DNA from: Methanobacteriota archaeon
GTDB taxonomy: Archaea; Methanobacteriota; Methanobacteria; Methanobacteriales; Methanobacteriaceae
Direction: 5' to 3'
Assembly: GCA_023436175.1 (NCBI GenBank)
Contig: JAEZKE010000095.1
Location: 1 to 64,000 of the forward strand
DNA: 64,000 nt
Below the pieces are notes generated by a model, which did no database searches, was not told the DNA's origin, and saw only the letters and a program-made list of their open reading frames with translations. A program made the position numbers and the translations under genes. This document shows positions 51,745 through 59,757 of this stretch, in pieces; position 1 is the first letter of the stretch; each line of letters starts with the position of its first letter.

Positions 51745-52668
51745 ATGAACCTCAAAGATATTGAAAATAAATTTCCATATTCAGGAATTCCAACATTCTA
51801 CAAACTCCAGCATACAACCAACTTAAAAAATGTGGATGTAGCCTTGATCGGTATTCCATTTGATCAGGGCACCACAAATCGCTCCGGAACACGCTTTGGA
51901 CCCCGTGCAATCCGTATTGCATCCCAAAATTATGGAATTTACATGCATTCTGTGGAAGGTGCCTATGATCTAGAGCAAAAAAAGCATATTCTTCAGGAAG
52001 TAAATCTCATAGATTATGGAGATGTACCCATCCTACCTACATCCACAGCTACCAATATGAAAATGATCCATGATACCTTCAAAAAAATTATAGAAAGCGA
52101 TGTTTTTCCTGTAGGTTTTGGTGGTGATCATTCAATTACTTTCCCAATCCTTGAAGCATTCAGTGTCGATTTTGACATCGTTCATTTTGATACCCATCTC
52201 GATTTTACAGACAATGTTGCTGATGTTAAATTTTCCCATGCAAGCCCAATTAAGCGTGCGTCTGGCCTTAAAACTGTTAATAACATTACACAAATTGGAA
52301 TTCGTGGATTTACAGATAGAAAAGCAAATTATGATGAGGCCACAAAATACAACTCAAAAATTATAACTGCCTCAGATGTTTTTGAACATGGAATCAAATG
52401 GGCAGTTAAAGAAATACCTGAAACCGAAAATATTTATGTAACTCTTGATATTGACGCTCTTGACATTTCAACCGTGCCTGGAACAGGCACTCCTGAACCA
52501 GGAGGTTTGAATTACCTACAAATGAGAGAATTATTACAAAATTTGCCGGAAAAAGGTAACATTATTGGTTTTGATCTTGTAGAGGTTAATCCCCTCTATG
52601 ATGCAGGAAATATGACTTCTCAAGTAGCTTCTAGACTTGCACTTGACTTTTTAGGGACAATTTTCTAA
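51745..52668 (+). CDS. speB: Agmatinase / ureohydrolase family enzyme
   Basis: About 307 residues of the arginase fold with two Mn sites: GFGGDHSITFPILEAF (about 122), DIVHFDTHLDF (about 142), ASPIKRA and VTLDIDALDISTVPGTGTPE (about 228). It probably hydrolyses agmatine to putrescine and urea in polyamine synthesis; guanidinobutyrase or formiminoglutamase activity cannot be excluded. GGAGG lies 5 nt before the ATG at 51745, so an earlier TTG (51730) is not used. Confidence 0.88.
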   Translation: MNLKDIENKFPYSGIPTFYKLQHTTNLKNVDVALIGIPFDQGTTNRSGTRFGPRAIRIASQNYGIYMHSVEGAYDLEQKKHILQEVNLIDYGDVPILPTSTATNMKMIHDTFKKIIESDVFPVGFGGDHSITFPILEAFSVDFDIVHFDTHLDFTDNVADVKFSHASPIKRASGLKTVNNITQIGIRGFTDRKANYDEATKYNSKIITASDVFEHGIKWAVKEIPETENIYVTLDIDALDISTVPGTGTPEPGGLNYLQMRELLQNLPEKGNIIGFDLVEVNPLYDAGNMTSQVASRLALDFLGTIF

Positions 52669-52723
52669 ACTTATAGATACTGTTGCATACTACTTAATAG
52701 CAAAAAGAAATAAATTTAGGGCA

Positions 52724-53380
52724 TCAGCTATATCCTAAACTGGTCGGTGGTCTGGATTCATTCTCATAATTATTTTCTTTTATTACTATAGTATCTGCTG
52801 CTCTATCTCCTAATCTCTGATTTAAATCACTGCTAGATATGAGAATCATTCCTATAATGTAAAAGAAAAACCCATCTATTAATCTTAAAATATTTCTTCC
52901 AAAACTTGCACCATAACCGGTCATACTCTGATCTTTTTTTATAACTCTTAATTTAAGCACTCTTTTCCCAACAGTTTTTCCTTTGCCTAAAGGCCCTTCT
53001 AATAAGATAAAATATCCAAAAAAGACAAGTGCATAAACTAAATATGCAAGTAAGTTATATAAATCATCTGTAATGGTTTGAATTGAAGCCATTATGCTCA
53101 AAACAAGTATAGCTAATACGAATACAACTATTGTATCAATTATATAAGCAACAATTCTACTTCCCAAGCTTGCCAGTTGGATTTCATTATTTCCAACAGG
53201 TGTTCTAGAGTAACTATGACTCATATCATCCCTATCATTCTCATTTCCATAACTAAGGTCCGGTTTTACGTTAATATTATGTAAATCTACCCTATTTTTA
53301 TGTAATTTCAGATCTTCACCACAAGAAATACAAAAATTATCATCTTCCGTACTCTTTTTTCCGCATTTTGGACAATACAT
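52724..53380 (-). CDS. Zinc-ribbon RDD-family membrane protein
   Basis: A 218-residue protein. The N-terminal zinc ribbon MYCPKCGKKSTEDDNFCISC is followed by a linker and an RDD domain with three helices: LGSRIVAYIIDTIVVFVLAI (R and D of the motif), GPLGKGKTVGKRVLKLRVI and GRNILRLIDGFFFYIIGMI. RDD proteins are small transporters or membrane adaptors of mostly unknown role. AGGTGT precedes the ATG. Confidence 0.88.
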   Translation of the reverse strand: MYCPKCGKKSTEDDNFCISCGEDLKLHKNRVDLHNINVKPDLSYGNENDRDDMSHSYSRTPVGNNEIQLASLGSRIVAYIIDTIVVFVLAILVLSIMASIQTITDDLYNLLAYLVYALVFFGYFILLEGPLGKGKTVGKRVLKLRVIKKDQSMTGYGASFGRNILRLIDGFFFYIIGMILISSSDLNQRLGDRAADTIVIKENNYENESRPPTSLGYS

Positions 53381-53554
53381 ACAAACACCTTATCCCCTAT
53401 GTTATACAGTTGCTGTATTGTAATATTTAAACTCATTGTAGATAAAATCAAGAATTTTTCAATATCCTAAAAATAGAATCTTCCCAAAGAGAATTATGTA
53501 AGGGTTTTAGAAAAATTATTGTAATTTAATGATCTTAAATAATAACGATGCATT

Positions 53555-54529
53555 ATGAAAACCAGATTTAAAATAGAACCCCATGAATTTAAAGGGCCAA
53601 TTGATCTTGAGCTTACTATTGGAAGCGGTCAGACTTCCCAGCCGGCCTGGGAAAAAAAGGGCAAATATTTTCAGGAATTAATATCTGTAGATAATAACGC
53701 TTGCCTTGTGAAGATATCTCATAAGCCCAATACTGATGATCCAATTGATATAATAGCTGAGTCTAAAGAAGAAATAAATGAAGAGCAAATTAAAGCCAAA
53801 ATAATGGAAATTTTTGGGTTAAATGATGATCTTCCTAAATTATACGACTTTTTAAGAAATGACCCTAAACTGGAACCTACAATCGATTTTTGTAAAGGAT
53901 TAAGGCTATTTAAAGCTGATAATATATTTGAATCAACTATATGTTCTATAACCTCTGCTCACAATTCTATAAGGCAATGGAACAAAGCAATAAATCTATT
54001 AAAGGAAAAGTTTGGAGATGAATACAAATTCTCATCAGGCACATTCTACTCTTTTCCTAGCCCACAGGTACTTGCAAATGCCCCTGAACATGAATTTGAT
54101 GAAGAAAAATGCAATTCAGAATTACTTAAAACGCGGACATCATGGAAAGACCTTAGAAGCTGCCGCGTAGGCTACAGGTCAAAATATATAATTAAGGCAT
54201 CTGAACTGGTTCAAAGCGAAATTGACCTACATGAAATCAGCAAAATGGATTATGAAACAGCTTTTGACACGATACTCAAAATTCCAGGAGTAGGACCAAA
54301 AGTAGGTGACTGTATCCTCCTTTATGGTTATGGATTTGGAAAAGCCTTTCCAGTAGATATATGGATAAGTAGAATCGTTTCCAAACTTTATTTTGACGGA
54401 AAAAATGTTACAAATCCTAAAATGAGGAAATTTGGCATAGAAAGATTTGGGAATTATGCGGGTTATACCCAGCTGTATTTGTTCCATTATGCGCGAAAAT
54501 CAGGGCTCATGAAGACTTTAAAGAAATAG
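53555..54529 (+). CDS. ogg: 8-oxoguanine DNA glycosylase/AP lyase, OGG1 type
   Basis: A 324-residue repair enzyme. An N-terminal TBP-like half (1-95) is followed by the HhH-GPD domain: FESTICSITSAHNSIRQWNK (about 128), GYRSKYIIKASEL (about 207), helix-hairpin-helix KIPGVGPKVGDCILLYGYG with the catalytic Lys in GPKVGDC (about 250) and catalytic Asp in FPVDIWISRIV (about 268). It removes 8-oxoguanine and cuts the abasic site, fitting the oxygen-defence genes elsewhere in the window. No neighbours in operon. Confidence 0.93.
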   Translation: MKTRFKIEPHEFKGPIDLELTIGSGQTSQPAWEKKGKYFQELISVDNNACLVKISHKPNTDDPIDIIAESKEEINEEQIKAKIMEIFGLNDDLPKLYDFLRNDPKLEPTIDFCKGLRLFKADNIFESTICSITSAHNSIRQWNKAINLLKEKFGDEYKFSSGTFYSFPSPQVLANAPEHEFDEEKCNSELLKTRTSWKDLRSCRVGYRSKYIIKASELVQSEIDLHEISKMDYETAFDTILKIPGVGPKVGDCILLYGYGFGKAFPVDIWISRIVSKLYFDGKNVTNPKMRKFGIERFGNYAGYTQLYLFHYARKSGLMKTLKK

Positions 54530-54589
54530 TCCAGAACTGTTAACTCTTATAAAGCTAATTACAACAAACATAAAAGCAATATATACAAT

Positions 54590-54670
54590 TATTTTAGAGG
54601 GAACACCACTAAGTGATTTATATCGGCGAGCTCAGATGCGTTAGATGAATTCAGCAATTTTAAGGAACAT
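54590..54670 (+). pseudogene. Remnant copy of the 5' end of the 55.2-kb gene
   Basis: AAGTGATTTATATCGGCGAG and the following TTAGATGAATTCAGCAA match the start region of the gene at 55166 (AAGTGATTTCCATGGGCGAG, then CTAGATGAATTCAGCGAA) but carry a 1-base deletion and no ATG. Similar upstream AT-rich sequence is also shared. The fragment lies 0.55 kb before the intact gene, with the decayed HEAT gene between them. Confidence 0.6.
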
Positions 54671-54746
54671 TGAATATAAGTCAATGATATATCCATTAAA
54701 AAAAATAATTTTGAATGGGTATAGAGTAGTAAGGGGCTGTTTTTCA

Positions 54747-55082
54747 ATGGTTTTTGGAATGGGCAAACCAAATATAAAGAGAATGCAACAGGAGAAAAAT
54801 GTTGAATAATTAATAAAATTATTAGAACATGAAGATAAGAAAGTTAGAGCAAAAGCTGCTTATGCTCTCGGTGAAATTGGAGATAATCATGCAGTAGAAC
54901 CATTGATAAACTCATTAAAAGATGAACATGAAAAGGTACGAGGCCATGCAGCTTCGGCTCTAGGTAAAATTGGTGATAACCGTGCGGTGGAATCGCTGAC
55001 AAACAGATTAAAATATGAAAAAATGTATACACGAGCTCGTGTAGCTTGGGCTCTTAATGAGTTAGGGTGGAAAGAAAAGTGA
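54747..55082 (+). pseudogene. HEAT-repeat protein gene with an internal TAA stop
   Basis: The frame reads MVFGMGKPNIKRMQQEKNVE, then TAA (54807-54809), then LIKLLEHEDKKVRAKAAYAL, GEIGDNHAVEPLINSLKDEH, EKVRGHAASALGKIGDNRAV and on to a TGA. These are three PBS-lyase-type HEAT repeats. The frame is otherwise perfect, so the damage is a recent point change, or the downstream part is translated from an internal start. TAA cannot encode pyrrolysine or selenocysteine. Confidence 0.75.
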
Positions 55083-55165
55083 TTCAGAGACAGGGACGAA
55101 CACGATATAGCAGGAATCAATTATTTTTAAATAGAAAACATTGACAAGATTTATAAGTGATTTCC

Positions 55166-55804
55166 ATGGGCGAGCTTTCAAATGCACTAGATGAATTCAG
55201 CGAAATCTCAAAAGAATTCCAAGGGAAAATCCAGAAAATTTTGAAGGATAAATACTGCTGGAAATGTCCAATGCGATCTACAAGCAAGAATACTTTTTGT
55301 AATGAGTTAGATGCATGGATTAGACTAACAGGTGCTTTTGAAAAGGGAGTCCGAGATAATATACTTAAAGACATTGATTCAAAGAATGATTTAGAAATTA
55401 TAACTACTAGATATCTATCAAAGCTCTTGAAAAAGTATAATAGACCTTTAAGATATAATAAAACAATTATATTAAAAATAAAGGAAGATATTAAGCCATT
55501 TGCTCTAAAAAATGATCTGCTTTTTGTTAAAGAGAACCCAGAATCTATCAAAGTTGATGATCTGATCTTATGGCCTCAAATTTGCCCAGTATCATTTTAC
55601 TGGTTTTCAAAATCTAAAATACTTGGCATTATCCCATTTAAAATATTAAAAGTAGATAAAATACTCCACAAAGAAAAACGTAAGTTCATTTTAGCAGAAA
55701 ATGGTTTAAAGATCCCATTAGAATACATAACAGGAAAAATAGTTAAAATCATTGATAAAAACGATCCAGTATATTCAAAACTTGATTTATGGCTATTTAA
55801 ATAA
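55166..55804 (+). CDS. Unknown protein with Cys motif and possible S24/S26-like fold
   Basis: About 212 residues. The N-terminal half is helical with KYCWKCPMRSTSKNTFCNEL (four Cys, about 28-45), possibly a metal site. The C-terminal half (about 120-212) has DLLFVKENPESIKVDDLILW, GIIPFKILKVDKI and PLEYITGKIVKIIDK, a beta-rich pattern like signal-peptidase or LexA-type folds, although I see no clear catalytic Ser/Lys pair. I cannot name a function. The start uses GTGAT 4 nt before the ATG at 55166. A damaged copy of its 5' end lies upstream. It is followed by a GAF gene after 14 bp. Confidence 0.65.
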   Translation: MGELSNALDEFSEISKEFQGKIQKILKDKYCWKCPMRSTSKNTFCNELDAWIRLTGAFEKGVRDNILKDIDSKNDLEIITTRYLSKLLKKYNRPLRYNKTIILKIKEDIKPFALKNDLLFVKENPESIKVDDLILWPQICPVSFYWFSKSKILGIIPFKILKVDKILHKEKRKFILAENGLKIPLEYITGKIVKIIDKNDPVYSKLDLWLFK

Positions 55805-55818
55805 TATGAGGGCTCCAA

Positions 55819-56409
55819 ATGAAGGCTGAAGAAAATTTAAAGGCTCATAATAAATCCTATGAAACCAAAAGAATTATAATTAAAGTTATTGAATCATATG
55901 TCCCTAACAAATCTGATCAAATGCAAGATATTCTCTATATTTCTCAATCTTTTTCTCTTAAAGAAATTTCAGATATTGTCTTAGAAGAAGCAGTTAAATT
56001 AACTGAAAGCAAATACTGCTATGTAGCCTATGTAGATCCCAAAAATAAAGATAGTGTAGGTATTTCATTCACTAAAATGACCTCAGAATGTGACATGTAC
56101 GAAGAAATAGGTGAAGCACGGTTTCCAGTAAGAAAAGATGGAACTTATGGCGGGCTCTTAGGATACTCATTGGATACAGGAAAATCCTTTTATACCCAAG
56201 ATGTTACTATTCACGAAGCTGCTCATGGAATTCCAGAAGGCCATGTTCCGGTAAAACAGTTTTTATCTGTTCCAGTATTCTCATCAGGCAAACTTACTGG
56301 CCAAATTGTCCTTGGTAATCCTAAAGAAGATTATACGAATAAAGAGTTAGAGATTACTGAGAAAATAGCTGATTTTTATGGTATTATTCTTGAAAAATTA
56401 TTTAAATAA
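55819..56409 (+). CDS. GAF-domain sensor protein
   Basis: A 196-residue protein that is almost only a GAF domain (about 35-196): ISDIVLEEAVKLTESKYCYV, then VPVKQFLSVPVFSSGKLTGQ and IVLGNP. GAF domains bind small ligands or haem; none can be deduced. There is no output domain, so it should act through partners, perhaps the upstream gene with which it shares a transcript (14-bp gap, AGGG before the ATG). Confidence 0.85.
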   Translation: MKAEENLKAHNKSYETKRIIIKVIESYVPNKSDQMQDILYISQSFSLKEISDIVLEEAVKLTESKYCYVAYVDPKNKDSVGISFTKMTSECDMYEEIGEARFPVRKDGTYGGLLGYSLDTGKSFYTQDVTIHEAAHGIPEGHVPVKQFLSVPVFSSGKLTGQIVLGNPKEDYTNKELEITEKIADFYGIILEKLFK

Positions 56410-56423
56410 AAAAGTAAAGAAAG

Positions 56424-56732
56424 TTAATTTGTTTGTTTTGATGCTGTTCTTCTTTTTAAGAAGATTGCTGCAATGTATCCAAGTCCTAAAGTTATTAGAA
56501 CACCTATAATCAATGCTACTATTCCACCGTAAGGATTATCTTCACCTAAAAAGGGTATAGTATAATCTGGCATTGGAGCCTCATAAATTGCAGATTCTTC
56601 AGTGGTTGATACGTCCTCTGCAGTTTTTTCAAGTCCATCAGGGTTGCTTGAAGCTATAAATGGTGCTAAAGCAGCGATTATTATGCAGATTACTAATCCT
56701 CCCAGGACTAATTTTTTGTCTTTTGGGCTCAT
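56424..56732 (-). CDS. PDGLE-domain protein, NikN/CbiN-like subunit
   Basis: A 102-residue protein with an N-terminal helix, an outside loop containing SSNPDGLEKTAED (about 28-40) and a second helix (about 70-95). This is the PDGLE domain found with, or fused to, NikM/CbiM nickel or cobalt uptake components. It overlaps the end of the nikM-like gene by 4 bp (ATGA), showing translational coupling. It would assist metal loading by NikM. ECF-type ATPase and T components are not encoded here. Confidence 0.87.
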   Translation of the reverse strand: MSPKDKKLVLGGLVICIIIAALAPFIASSNPDGLEKTAEDVSTTEESAIYEAPMPDYTIPFLGEDNPYGGIVALIIGVLITLGLGYIAAIFLKRRTASKQTN

Positions 56733-57403
56733 TTTGCTGCAGCCTCCATAGATTCAGATTTAACTTCTTCAACATTCTTTTTTCGATTCCATGCAAGTAA
56801 ATCTGGGCGCACACTTTCCAGTCCCATGATTACTACCACGGTTAGAACTGCTTCGATGATTCCTATTAATGCATGGTATATTCCCATCATTTCAAGCCCT
56901 GCTACGAGCGGGAATGTTCCTGCTAACCACATTTCCACTGCAACAGCTTCCGCTGCTAAGAAAATAGATAACCATGATGCTACAGCTATTGCTGCTATTT
57001 TTCCTATTGATTTTCTTAGGGCTTTAAATGTGAAAAGTCCTACAAAACCGCCTATAATTCCCATGTTAAGTACGTTAGCACCTATTGTTGTTATTCCACC
57101 GTCTCCGAAGAATAAACCTTGAACAAGTAGTACTAAAGTGAATATTATAACCGCTGCTTCAGGAGCACAGAATACAAGTGCGACTAATGCTCCGCCTACC
57201 ATATGTCCGCTCGTTCCAAATGCTATAGGAATATTCATAGACATTATGGCAAATATACCTGCAGCTAAAACCGCCATTAAGGGAACCGACTTTTCATCAA
57301 GGTTCTTTCTGGCCCATCTTTGTGAGAAGTACAATGCCACAATGAGAATAACAAAATAAATGGCACACTGCCACAAAGGTATAAATCCATTTGGTATATG
57401 CAT
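56729..57403 (-). CDS. NikM/CbiM-type nickel or cobalt uptake S component
   Basis: About 224 residues with six to seven helices. The start is set at 57403 so that the protein begins MHIPNGFIPLWQ: the Met-His N-terminus is the metal-binding feature of this family, where His2 coordinates Ni or Co. Further family motifs: NIPIAFGTSGHMVGGALVAL (about 56) with His, and LFFGDGGITTIGANVLNMGI (about 100). GGAGG precedes. It belongs to the ECF transporter class and is coupled with the PDGLE subunit. Several GTATTAC motifs upstream suggest a nickel- or cobalt-responsive promoter. Ni versus Co cannot be told. Confidence 0.9.
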   Translation of the reverse strand: MHIPNGFIPLWQCAIYFVILIVALYFSQRWARKNLDEKSVPLMAVLAAGIFAIMSMNIPIAFGTSGHMVGGALVALVFCAPEAAVIIFTLVLLVQGLFFGDGGITTIGANVLNMGIIGGFVGLFTFKALRKSIGKIAAIAVASWLSIFLAAEAVAVEMWLAGTFPLVAGLEMMGIYHALIGIIEAVLTVVVIMGLESVRPDLLAWNRKKNVEEVKSESMEAAAK

Positions 57404-57787
57404 CTTTTTCAATCCTCCTTTTACTTTATAAGGATCACTTTTAAGCTAATGAAGTATTACTAAACTCGAATTCAGAGGATAAAAGTTAATACTCCATTTT
57501 AAGACTCTATAACCCTTAAACTCTCCGTATATGCCTTTAATTTTTAATCATATAAAGGTTTCTATGAGTATTACAAAAGCCATTATTTCATCATTAAAAG
57601 TAATAAAAAAGTATTACAACAGTTCTATTTTCAATGGAAAACATAATAACATACTAATTTCAGCCATGCAATAAAAAAGAAATAAATGATAATTTCTGAT
57701 CGTATTTAGACCTATACTAACCTAAAACTCCGCTTAGCCTATCTTTGGTTTAAAAAATGAAAGGAAAAGATAACTGTGCAGTATCTA
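57404..57787 (-). promoter_or_regulatory. Promoter region of the nikM-like unit with GTATTAC motifs
   Basis: Contains GTATTAC at 57454-57460, 57568-57574 and 57611-57617, GTAATA at 57600-57605, and a minus-strand TATA-like CCTTTATATGA (57548-57558). Two motifs lie directly upstream of the TATA box, as at the flavin reductase promoter. The remaining sequence up to the DUF2149 stop shows no gene. Confidence 0.55.
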
Positions 57788-58123
57788 TCAACCCTCAACC
57801 ATAATCAATTTGCCACTACTAGGATCCTTATATACAGTTCCCATTTGAACATAACCCTTTCCCTGTCCTGATTGGCTTTGTGGTGTGTTGTTGAGTTGTT
57901 TACCCTGTTGAATTTCAGCGGCTTTCTTCATCGCTTCCATGGTCTGTTTTTTTTCCTCGGGAGTTGTATCACTGAAAACCACACTCTGCATGTTCCATGA
58001 AACAACCAGAAATATAAGGAACCCCACAGATAAAACAAGCATTGCATCTACTAAATTAGATGTACCTGCCATGGGATCTTCTTCAGAGGAGTTAAGTAAT
58101 CTGCGTCGGTTTTTTCGAAGCAT
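57788..58123 (-). CDS. DUF2149 protein, ExbD/TolR-like
   Basis: A 111-residue protein: short basic cytoplasmic start (RKNRRRLLNSSEEDPMAGTS), one helix NLVDAMLVLSVGFLIFLVVS (about 24-43), and a hydrophilic outside part. The Asp in VDAMLVL stands where ExbD and TolR have the proton-carrying Asp (consensus ..DVMLVLL..), so this is very likely the D subunit of an ExbBD-like motor. The gene overlaps the MotA/ExbB gene by 32 bp, a strong sign of a joint complex. Confidence 0.82.
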   Translation of the reverse strand: MLRKNRRRLLNSSEEDPMAGTSNLVDAMLVLSVGFLIFLVVSWNMQSVVFSDTTPEEKKQTMEAMKKAAEIQQGKQLNNTPQSQSGQGKGYVQMGTVYKDPSSGKLIMVEG

Positions 58124-58760
58124 TTTCTAAGACCTCCAGAATAGATTCCGCCAATGTTTCAAGGGTTGAAAGGTTATCTTCATACCACCGTCTTCTAACC
58201 TTAGAGATAACATATGCAATACCTCCAGCAGCTAAACCAACAACAGTGGTATCAAAAGCTATTATAATCGCCTGGGCAAGAGTGTTTATATCTCCACCCC
58301 CTAAAGCTGCTAATCCAGGGCCCATTGGTATTAATGTACCCATAAGTCCAAGGGTTGGGCCAAGTCGTGTTACAATATCTGTTTTCTCAAGGCTTTTAGC
58401 TATCTTATATTCTTCATTTTCAATTAACTTCCTTGCGAGGGATTCCCTTGACTTTAAACCCATATCATCAGACTCTACAATACCTACCAGTATTTCCTTA
58501 TGATTTTGAGATAAATCACTCTTTTCAATCACTTCCAGTACATGTTCTGGGGTGCCTGGGTTTGATATATCTTTTATAAGTTTTTTAACGTCACCCATTT
58601 CAAATTTAACCCTGCTTGAATATTCAGAGAGCAAACCTCCAAAACTAACTATTGCATAAACCATAAAGGCCAGCAAACCTATAATAACCGGTATAAGAAG
58701 ACTTTGGGATATAACATGTAAAACTGCGCTTAATGCTTCGCTTCCAGGAATTGCCGCCAT
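58092..58760 (-). CDS. MotA/TolQ/ExbB-type proton channel protein
   Basis: A 222-residue membrane protein. One helix near the N-terminus (about 15-40), a long cytoplasmic region, then the two-helix channel motif LGPTLGLMGTLIPMGPGLAAL (first 20 shown: about 130-150) and AQAIIIAFDTTVVGLAAGGI (about 165), the core of ExbB/TolQ/MotA. It uses ion flow to drive a partner. GAGGTGAT lies three bases before the ATG. Its partners are DUF2149 downstream and DUF2162 upstream, with the anchored CobN-like gene next. Archaea of this group have no outer membrane or TonB. Confidence 0.88.
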   Translation of the reverse strand: MAAIPGSEALSAVLHVISQSLLIPVIIGLLAFMVYAIVSFGGLLSEYSSRVKFEMGDVKKLIKDISNPGTPEHVLEVIEKSDLSQNHKEILVGIVESDDMGLKSRESLARKLIENEEYKIAKSLEKTDIVTRLGPTLGLMGTLIPMGPGLAALGGGDINTLAQAIIIAFDTTVVGLAAGGIAYVISKVRRRWYEDNLSTLETLAESILEVLENASKKPTQIT

Positions 58761-58773
58761 TAAATCACCTCAT

Positions 58774-59481
58774 TTATTTTTGTATTAAAATACTCCTCTT
58801 TTTTGTCAGGTAAAATCCTATAAATACAAGTAATATAACAAGTAGTAATGCATAAATCAACGTTTTTGCAGACGGAACAGTTAGAGGGCTCATTTGAGAT
58901 TGAAGAACTGTACTTATATTCGGAATAACTATAGCAGAAGCTAAAAAGTAAAGACCAACAAAAAGCATGAAATTACCCAGTAAAACAGGGTAAGGCTTTT
59001 TAAAAACGTTTACTATTGCGCCGGATGCAAAATAGAAAGCAAGTATAGTTATACTAAGAAAAACAGCTGCATATTCCCCAATAAACGCTGTAGAAACTCC
59101 TATAAATGGAGAATCCAGCACTATAGCTGCTATAACTGCCCCAAAACAGCATGGACACGGTGCAATCATTGCAGCACATGATACCTTAGCATGATTCTTA
59201 CGATGCACTTTCCACTCCCTAATGGTATGAAAACCTGCATACATAATTATTACTGACATAGCTAAAAATATAGCGAAATTATAATCATACACAATCTTAT
59301 AAACAATATCCGTGTGTCCCGAAACTAAAAATGCTAATATAAATATTCCAAGGCCATAACCAGCCGCTAATGCCACTGCAGCCTTTTTGGAAATCCCAGC
59401 AAATCCAGATGCAAGCCCGATCTTAACACCGAACACTAAAACTGCAGATAATATTCCCATTTGCCATAATAACTCTAACAT
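58774..59481 (-). CDS. DUF2162 membrane transporter-like protein
   Basis: About 235 residues with six to seven helices. A cysteine cluster CAAMIAPCPCCFGAVIAAIV lies at the start of the third or fourth helix, an arrangement that suggests metal passage, comparable in layout to the LysE/NicO/CcdA-like transporter superfamily (inference). The start is at 59481 (GGTTGAT 4 nt upstream), not the TTG at 59490. It heads the DUF2162-ExbB-ExbD unit, 13 bp before the ExbB gene, and its promoter carries repeated TTATTACTT motifs. Confidence 0.8.
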   Translation of the reverse strand: MLELLWQMGILSAVLVFGVKIGLASGFAGISKKAAVALAAGYGLGIFILAFLVSGHTDIVYKIVYDYNFAIFLAMSVIIMYAGFHTIREWKVHRKNHAKVSCAAMIAPCPCCFGAVIAAIVLDSPFIGVSTAFIGEYAAVFLSITILAFYFASGAIVNVFKKPYPVLLGNFMLFVGLYFLASAIVIPNISTVLQSQMSPLTVPSAKTLIYALLLVILLVFIGFYLTKKRSILIQK

Positions 59482-59757
59482 AGTAATCAACCCACTTTTT
59501 ATAGTTTAATTCAATATAATACTTTCTATTTCATTTTTATTATTACTTTTAGCTTTTATTTCCCCCAAAAATAATACTATTTAACTAAAATTATTACTTC
59601 TAGCCTTTATTTCAAATACTAGTAATAATTATAGAACAGTTATTACCCAAAAGCTCAAAATATACTTATTTTTATTCAACATTTTGCCAAATCTGATACC
59701 CTCCAGACAATTCCAATTTTTAGTCGATGAAATTCAAAAAATAAAAAAAAGGAAAAT
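59482..59757 (-). promoter_or_regulatory. Promoter region of the DUF2162-ExbBD unit with TTATTACTT repeats
   Basis: Two direct repeats of about 22 bp (TTATTACTTTTAGCTTTTAT near 59539-59558 and TTATTACTTCTAGCCTTTAT near 59591-59610) are accompanied by TAATACTTT (59517-59525), ATAATACTAT (59571-59580), AGTAATAAT (59611-59619) and TATTAC (59641-59646). This is the densest cluster of the GTAATAC-family motif in the window. Confidence 0.6.

Noticed and set aside
54807..54809. Recoded stop (pyrrolysine or selenocysteine) in the HEAT gene
   Set aside because: The stop is TAA, which encodes neither; there is no sign of a recoding element.
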